Shown here piece by piece: positions 59,858 through 64,000 of a stretch of DNA of 64,000 bases. The stretch is taken from the NCBI GenBank assembly GCA_001899285.1, contig MKWA01000001.1, forward strand, positions 55,243 through 119,242. The letters run 5' to 3'. This stretch comes from Rhizobiales bacterium 64-17. GTDB taxonomy: Bacteria > Pseudomonadota > Alphaproteobacteria > Rhizobiales > Xanthobacteraceae. Position 1 is the first letter of the stretch, and each line of letters opens with the position of its first letter. A program made the position numbers and the translations under genes. A model generated the notes under the pieces. That model ran no database searches, was not told where the DNA came from, and saw only the letters and a list, made by a program, of their open reading frames with translations.

Positions 59858-61330
59858 CTATGCCAAAGCGACGTTGACGTTCTTGATTTGCGTGTATTCG
59901 AGCAGTTCGTCGAAGGACTCCTCGCGGCCAAGCCCCGATTGCTTGTAACCACCGAACGGCGCGCCGAGAAAATGCGCTCCGACCGTATTGACCCAGACGA
60001 AACCGACTTCGACCCGCGCCGCCGCCTTGTGCGCCGTCCTGAGATCCTTTGTCCAGATCGAGGCGGTCAGACCATAGTCCACGGCATTGACGGCGTTGAA
60101 CATCTCGTCTTCGTCCCGCCATTTCATGATCGACAGAACGGGCCCGAAGATTTCCTCACGAGCGATCCGCATCGCCGGCGTCACATCGGTGAAAATCGCC
60201 GGCGTGATATAGAACCCCTTGGCGAGCGCGGGATCGGCCGGCTTTGTGCCGCCAGCAAGCAGCCGCGCACCATCCTCGCGGCCGGCGGCGATATAGCTCA
60301 TGACCTTGTCATATTGCGCTTTGCTGACGAGGCAGCCCATCTCGGTTGCTTCATCGGTCGGCAAACCCGGCTTGATTTTGCCGACTGCAGCGACGATGCG
60401 CTCGACCACGGCGTCATGAATGCTCTCGTGCAAAAAAGCCCGCGAGGTCGATCCGCAGGACTGCCCGCACCATGTGAAATTCATGCCGCGGACTGTCGCC
60501 GACGCGACTTCGGCAGGATCCGCATCCGGATAACCGACCAGCGCGTTCTTGCCGCCAAGCTCCAGCGTCACCTTCTTCATGGTATCGGCCGAACTCTTGA
60601 GCACGGCCTTGCCCGTCGGGACCGAGCCGATCAGCGCCACCTTGGAGACTCGCGGATGGGTTACCAGAGCCTCCCCGCAATCGCGGCCACCATTGATGAC
60701 GTTGAACACACCGTCCGGAAACAGCGGGCCGATGATCTCGGCCAACCGCAGCGTCGATAACGGCGCCTGCTCCGGCGGTTTCACGATGATGCTGTTTCCC
60801 GCAATCAGCGGCGCGCCGATTTTCATCGTCGCGAACAGAAACGGATGGTTATAGGCATTGATCCGCACCACGACGCCGAGCGGCTCGCGCAACGTGTAAT
60901 TGAGGGCGTCGCCCCCCATCGGGATGGTATCGCCTTTGATCTCGGTGGCCAGCCCGGCAAAATACTCGATGCTGGTCGCGCCAAATTCAGCGTCTCTCAC
61001 CATTTCCCGGATCGGATTGCCGCAGTTGGCGGAATCGATCAAAGCCAGTTCGCGCCCGTGTTTACGGATCAGTTGTGCCGCTTCCCGCAGAATCCTGGCG
61101 CGTTCGAGCGGTTTGGTCGACCGCCAGACCTGAAAGCCGCGATAGGCCGCGTCAACCACCGCCTCCACGTCCTGCGCGTCACCCCACGCCACGTCCCCAA
61201 GCGCTTCCCCGGTCGAAGGGCTGTAAGTCGTCTGCGTCTGGTTTTTGGCCGGGGCATGCCATCGGCCACCGTAAAAAAGGGTGTTGTGCGCAGGGAGATT
61301 CAACCCCTGCGTCCTGATCGTCATGTTCAT
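59858..61330 (-). CDS. Aldehyde dehydrogenase (NAD(P)+-dependent, ALDH superfamily)
   Basis: This 490-residue enzyme has the structural PWN-region equivalent INAYNHPFLFATMKIGAPL near residues 155-173 and KPPEQAPLSTLRLAE near 184. The general-base glutamate is in LELGGKNAL near 256 and the catalytic cysteine in CGQSCGSTSRAF near 291. It oxidises an aldehyde to the acid. ATG 61330 has AGGAG six bases upstream. It is divergent from the LivK-type receptor gene across 410 bases that carry AACCA repeats like those beside the gentisate-dioxygenase-like gene. Confidence 0.93.
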   Translation of the reverse strand: MNMTIRTQGLNLPAHNTLFYGGRWHAPAKNQTQTTYSPSTGEALGDVAWGDAQDVEAVVDAAYRGFQVWRSTKPLERARILREAAQLIRKHGRELALIDSANCGNPIREMVRDAEFGATSIEYFAGLATEIKGDTIPMGGDALNYTLREPLGVVVRINAYNHPFLFATMKIGAPLIAGNSIIVKPPEQAPLSTLRLAEIIGPLFPDGVFNVINGGRDCGEALVTHPRVSKVALIGSVPTGKAVLKSSADTMKKVTLELGGKNALVGYPDADPAEVASATVRGMNFTWCGQSCGSTSRAFLHESIHDAVVERIVAAVGKIKPGLPTDEATEMGCLVSKAQYDKVMSYIAAGREDGARLLAGGTKPADPALAKGFYITPAIFTDVTPAMRIAREEIFGPVLSIMKWRDEDEMFNAVNAVDYGLTASIWTKDLRTAHKAAARVEVGFVWVNTVGAHFLGAPFGGYKQSGLGREESFDELLEYTQIKNVNVALA

Positions 61331-61346
61331 GGGCCGCTCCTGGTCT

Positions 61347-61372
61347 CAACCAAATCAACCAATAACAACCAA
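61347..61372. promoter_or_regulatory. Three CAACCAA direct repeats upstream of the aldehyde dehydrogenase
   Basis: Exact heptamers CAACCAA occur at 61347-61353, 61356-61362 and 61366-61372, with start-to-start spacings of nine and ten bases, close to one helical turn. They lie 17-42 bases before the aldehyde-dehydrogenase start. They share AACCA with the half-sites at 57594-57657 and could bind the same regulator in tandem. Confidence 0.55.
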
Positions 61373-61555
61373 ACTACGTTTGGCCGTAACCAGCAAGCCG
61401 TTTAATGGCCGCAGGAGACCGCTTTTCAACGTCATCACAAATCATGATCGGTAGATAGGAAATTGAATTCAACCGCAATTTTGCTGGACTATTGTAGAAC
61501 AAGACCTTGGACCGGCCATATCTGTCGCAGCCGGAAAGCTTGCCTCCACCAGCTA

Positions 61556-61587
61556 TAACCAGTATTAACCAGACTGGTTTGGTTGGA
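61556..61587. promoter_or_regulatory. AACCAG-A-CTGGTT palindrome upstream of the LivK-type receptor
   Basis: AACCAGACTGGTT at 61567-61579 is a perfect 13-base palindrome. TAACCAG at 61556-61562 precedes it, and TTTGGTTGGAA at about 61578-61588 follows. Together they repeat the AACCA/TGGTT half-sites found elsewhere in this block. The element lies about 160-185 bases before the receptor ATG, which fits an operator for the importer promoter. Confidence 0.5.
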
Positions 61588-61740
61588 ATCTGGCTATGGC
61601 CATTCGTAATGGATCGAACCGTCATCAGGCCCGGCGTATCCGCCGGCCGGCTGCCGTTTCGGCATTTTTCCAGACCCACAACAGAGACGAGCCCGGACCA
61701 CGGCCGGCGTTCGCAATGATCCAGCCCTAGGGGGAATAAG

Positions 61741-62943
61741 ATGCCACGCTCGAACAAGATATCAGCAATCGGCACCGTCGCTTCGATCGCAGCCGCAGCG
61801 GCATTGGCGTTCACTGCACCGGCAACCGCACAGAACCGCGAACTGAAAATAGGCGTGGTCGGTCCGTTCTCGGGACCAAGCGCCGGCGCTGCGCAGCAGG
61901 TGCTCGACGGCTTCATGCTGGGCGTCGAGATCAATGGATCGAAACTCGGCGGCCTGCCGACCACGGTGATCCGCGAAGACGATCAACTCAAGCCGGACGT
62001 CGCGCTGCAAGCCGTCAACAAACTGATCGAGCGCGACAAGGTCGACGTCATCATCGGCCCGCAATATTCCAACACGCTGCTGGCGACGCAGCGGACGATG
62101 ACCGAAGCCAAGATCATCAATATCAGCGCGGTCGCCGGCCCCTCGCAAATCGCCGGAAAACAGTGCTCGCCCTACTTCTTCTCAGCCTCATTCCAGAACG
62201 ACGAAGCACATGAAGTGATGGGCCTTTACCTTCAGAAGAAGGGCGTCAAGCGCGTCTATCTTCTGGCACCCAACTATCCTGCCGGCCGCGACACGCTCAA
62301 CGGCTTCAAGCGCACCTTCAAGGGCGAGATCGTTGGTGAAGTTTATACCGGCCTCAGCCAGCTCGATTTCGCGGCCGAGATCGCGCAGATCAAACGTGCC
62401 AAGCCGGACGCAGTCTATGTGTTCTACCCCGCCACTTTCGGCATCAATTTTACCAAGCAATACGGCCAGTCCGGTCTGATCAAGGACATCCCGCTGTATT
62501 CGGCGTCGAGCATCGACGAATCCAGCCTTCCGGCGATCGGCGACGTGGCCATCGGCACTTTCCAATCCACCTCCTGGAATTTCGACACGAACGTACCGGC
62601 GAACAAGGCATTCACGGATGCTTTCGTAAAGCGCTTCAACTACCGGCCGACATTTATTTCGGCTTATGCGTTTGATGCCGCGCAAATGCTCAACGCCGCG
62701 CTGACCACAGTGAAGGGCAATCTGGCGGATAAGCCGGCATTGATCGCGGCGATCGAAAAAGCCGACTTCAAATCCGTTCGCGGCAAGTTCAAGTTCAATA
62801 CCAACCACTTCCCGATCCAGAACTACGATCTGGTGGAAGTCGTGAAGGACAGCAGCGGCAAACTGGTGCAGAAAACCGTCGCCACCATGCAGACGGACTA
62901 TACCAATGCTTATGTCGCGGACTGCAAAATGCCGAAACCGTGA
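61741..62943 (+). CDS. Branched-chain amino acid-type ABC substrate-binding protein (LivK type)
   Basis: This 400-residue periplasmic receptor has a signal peptide (ASIAAAAALAFTAPATA, then QNREL). The mature part has LKIGVVGPFSGPSAGAAQQV, followed by DVIIGPQYSNTLLATQRT near 100-117. GGGGGA before the ATG is a strong Shine-Dalgarno. It is followed, after a strong terminator-like hairpin, by its LivH-type permease, so receptor mRNA may exceed permease mRNA. It likely imports the substrate of the neighbouring dehydrogenase and dioxygenase genes. Confidence 0.93.
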   Translation: MPRSNKISAIGTVASIAAAAALAFTAPATAQNRELKIGVVGPFSGPSAGAAQQVLDGFMLGVEINGSKLGGLPTTVIREDDQLKPDVALQAVNKLIERDKVDVIIGPQYSNTLLATQRTMTEAKIINISAVAGPSQIAGKQCSPYFFSASFQNDEAHEVMGLYLQKKGVKRVYLLAPNYPAGRDTLNGFKRTFKGEIVGEVYTGLSQLDFAAEIAQIKRAKPDAVYVFYPATFGINFTKQYGQSGLIKDIPLYSASSIDESSLPAIGDVAIGTFQSTSWNFDTNVPANKAFTDAFVKRFNYRPTFISAYAFDAAQMLNAALTTVKGNLADKPALIAAIEKADFKSVRGKFKFNTNHFPIQNYDLVEVVKDSSGKLVQKTVATMQTDYTNAYVADCKMPKP

Positions 62944-62952
62944 GCGCCCACT

Positions 62953-63001
62953 GAGGAAAATTCGCCGTGTTCGCAAGGACGCGGCGAATTTTCCTCTTTT
63001 T
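62953..63001 (+). terminator. Rho-independent-like terminator between receptor and permease genes
   Basis: GAGGAAAATTCGCCG at 62953-62967 and CGGCGAATTTTCCTC at 62982-62996 form a perfect 15-base inverted repeat with a 14-base loop, followed by five Ts (62997-63001). The nearest permease start is 63100, so the hairpin lies inside the importer operon and would reduce read-through from the receptor gene. Confidence 0.8.
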
Positions 63002-63099
63002 CCGCGGCGAATTCCGGTGATGATACGTTCAGCATCTGAAATCGTGCGTGCGGATTCGCACGCCGCCGATCTTCATGCCTTGTTAGCAGCGAGAAAGCC

Positions 63100-63975
63100 G
63101 TGTCCACACTGGCTCTGATCATCGTCCAGTTGATGAACGGCATCCAGCTTGGCGTCATGTTGTTCCTGATGGCGTCGGGTCTCACGCTGGTATTCGGCCT
63201 GATGAACTTCATCAATCTCGCACACGGCTCCTTCTACATGATCGGCGCATTTATTGCGTCGAGCGCGGTTCTGTGGACCGGCGGTTTTCCCTCTGCGCTG
63301 GTGATTGCGATGCTCGGCACCGGCCTCGTCGGACTGGCGCTCGAACTTGGCCTGTTGCGCCATCTGTATAGAAAAAGCCACCTGCAGCAGGTGCTGATCA
63401 CCTTCGGATTGATCCTGGTTCTCAACGAACTCGCGCGTATCATCTGGGGGGCGCTGCCGGTGGCGCTGCGGATACCGGATTTCCTGTCCGGCTCTGTCGA
63501 AATCATGTCCGGCGAAACCTATCCGGTCTATCGGCTTGCCATTCTTGCGGTTGGATTGCTGGTCGCACTCGTCCTGTATTTCATTATCAACCACACCCGC
63601 GCCGGCATGTGGGTGCGCGCCGGCGCCAGCGATCGCGTCATCGCCAGCGCCATGGGCGTGAATGTCGGGCTGGTGTTCTCGCTTCTGTTCGCCTTTGGCG
63701 CGGCGCTTGCCGGTCTCGCCGGCGTCATGGCCGGACCGATCCTGACAGTTCAGGTCGGAATGGGCGAACCGATCCTCATCCTGTCGCTGGTCGTCACGGT
63801 AATCGGCGGCATCGGCTCGGTCCGCGGGGCATTCATCGCGTCTTTGCTTGTCGGCATTGTCGATACGTTCGGCCGCGTCCTGCTGCCGCCTGCGCTCGGC
63901 AGCATGATCATCTTTGTCTTCATGGCCATCTTCCTGGCCTACCGGCCGCAAGGCCTGTTCGCGACGGGACGCTGA
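63100..63975 (+). CDS. Branched-chain amino acid-type ABC permease (LivH family)
   Basis: This 291-residue membrane protein begins with GTG at 63100. It has the LivH pattern ASGLTLVFGLMNFINLAHGS near residues 25-44, the EAA-like GGIGSVRGAFIASLLVGI near 235 and the terminal YRPQGLFATGR. GCGAGAAAGCC before the start provides a weak Shine-Dalgarno. The TGA stop is followed two bases later by the next start, which should encode the LivM-type partner. Confidence 0.93.
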   Translation: MSTLALIIVQLMNGIQLGVMLFLMASGLTLVFGLMNFINLAHGSFYMIGAFIASSAVLWTGGFPSALVIAMLGTGLVGLALELGLLRHLYRKSHLQQVLITFGLILVLNELARIIWGALPVALRIPDFLSGSVEIMSGETYPVYRLAILAVGLLVALVLYFIINHTRAGMWVRAGASDRVIASAMGVNVGLVFSLLFAFGAALAGLAGVMAGPILTVQVGMGEPILILSLVVTVIGGIGSVRGAFIASLLVGIVDTFGRVLLPPALGSMIIFVFMAIFLAYRPQGLFATGR

Positions 63976-63977
63976 CC

Positions 63978-64000
63978 ATGGCCGCGCCCCGCCTCACCGA
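63978..64000 (+). CDS. Start of a downstream gene, probably the LivM-type permease
   Basis: ATG at 63978 opens a frame encoding MAAPRLT before the window ends, two bases after the LivH-type stop. Operon order in the other importers of this window predicts a LivM-type permease. Seven codons cannot confirm it. Confidence 0.4.

Larger units (their letters stand above)
61331..61740. other. 410-base divergent intergenic region between aldehyde dehydrogenase and LivK-type receptor
   Basis: I find no convincing gene. The left part holds three tandem CAACCAA units (annotated at 61347-61372), the middle is AT-rich around 61451-61510, and the right part holds further AACCA/TGGTT elements at 61556-61587. 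GGGGGAATAAG before the ATG at 61741 supplies the Shine-Dalgarno for the receptor. Open frames on the minus strand here are read-through from the opposite strand of the receptor gene. Confidence 0.6.

Noticed and set aside
61374..61964. Minus-strand open frame through the intergenic region before the LivK-type receptor
   Set aside because: Most of it overlaps the receptor signal-peptide region on the opposite strand. There is no Shine-Dalgarno or recognised domain.
1..64000. Insertion sequences, prophage, CRISPR arrays, toxin-antitoxin pairs, tRNA or rRNA genes
   Set aside because: I saw no transposase or phage protein motifs, no regularly spaced repeats beyond the operator-like sites and no cloverleaf-like segment that I could support by reading.

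Overview
The window is high-GC DNA from an alphaproteobacterium, most likely of the Bradyrhizobium/Rhodopseudomonas/Afipia group (Nitrobacteraceae). I infer this from the dense ATG-A overlapping operons, the many branched-chain-type (Liv), NitT/TauT-type and Bug-type solute receptors, and a heme locus (hmuR / hmuP-hmuT-hmuU-hmuV / hmuQ / hutX) laid out as in bradyrhizobia. I see no rRNA, tRNA, CRISPR array, insertion sequence or phage gene. Nearly all genes belong to catabolic and transport islands.

Layout. 1-2583: end of a Liv transporter operon (permease, permease, two ATPases), then an IclR regulator, a YeiH-type exporter and its LysR regulator. 5552-12971, minus strand: one tightly coupled eight-gene operon (UbiD decarboxylase, D-glutamate-cyclase-like protein, maleate-isomerase/racemase-like protein, PLP aminotransferase, a three-gene NitT-type importer, UbiX prenyl-FMN synthase), facing an IclR regulator across a strong palindromic operator. 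A second UbiD gene follows at 13932-15401. 15801-30291, plus strand: AraC regulator, three-subunit molybdenum hydroxylase (large subunit fused to a CoxG-like domain), acyl-CoA ligase, enoyl-CoA hydratase, a complete Liv importer, a Bug receptor and a flavin monooxygenase. This looks like import, CoA activation and ring attack on an aromatic or heteroaromatic acid. 30381-36880: heme uptake and degradation, with a frameshifted hmuR.

37035-51817: two near-identical MarR regulators flank a flavin-reductase/luciferase-like pair, a third MarR, two SDRs, two paralogous NitT receptors served by one permease/ATPase pair, and a phenol-hydroxylase-like (TfdB family), metallo-hydrolase, VOC, FAD-oxidoreductase and dienelactone-hydrolase operon. 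Four AT-rich composite operator-like sites with fixed internal spacing link this block. 51892-57548, minus strand: a tandem nitrilase-fold protein whose second domain has lost its cysteine, another NitT importer and a gentisate-dioxygenase-like cupin. 57741-61330: a YiiM-like MOSC protein fused to a phthalate-dioxygenase-reductase module, RidA and an aldehyde dehydrogenase. The window ends in a third Liv importer. AACCA/TGGTT repeats in two intergenic regions suggest that the last block shares one regulator.

Functions are read from motifs, domain order and context only. Substrates are not determined.
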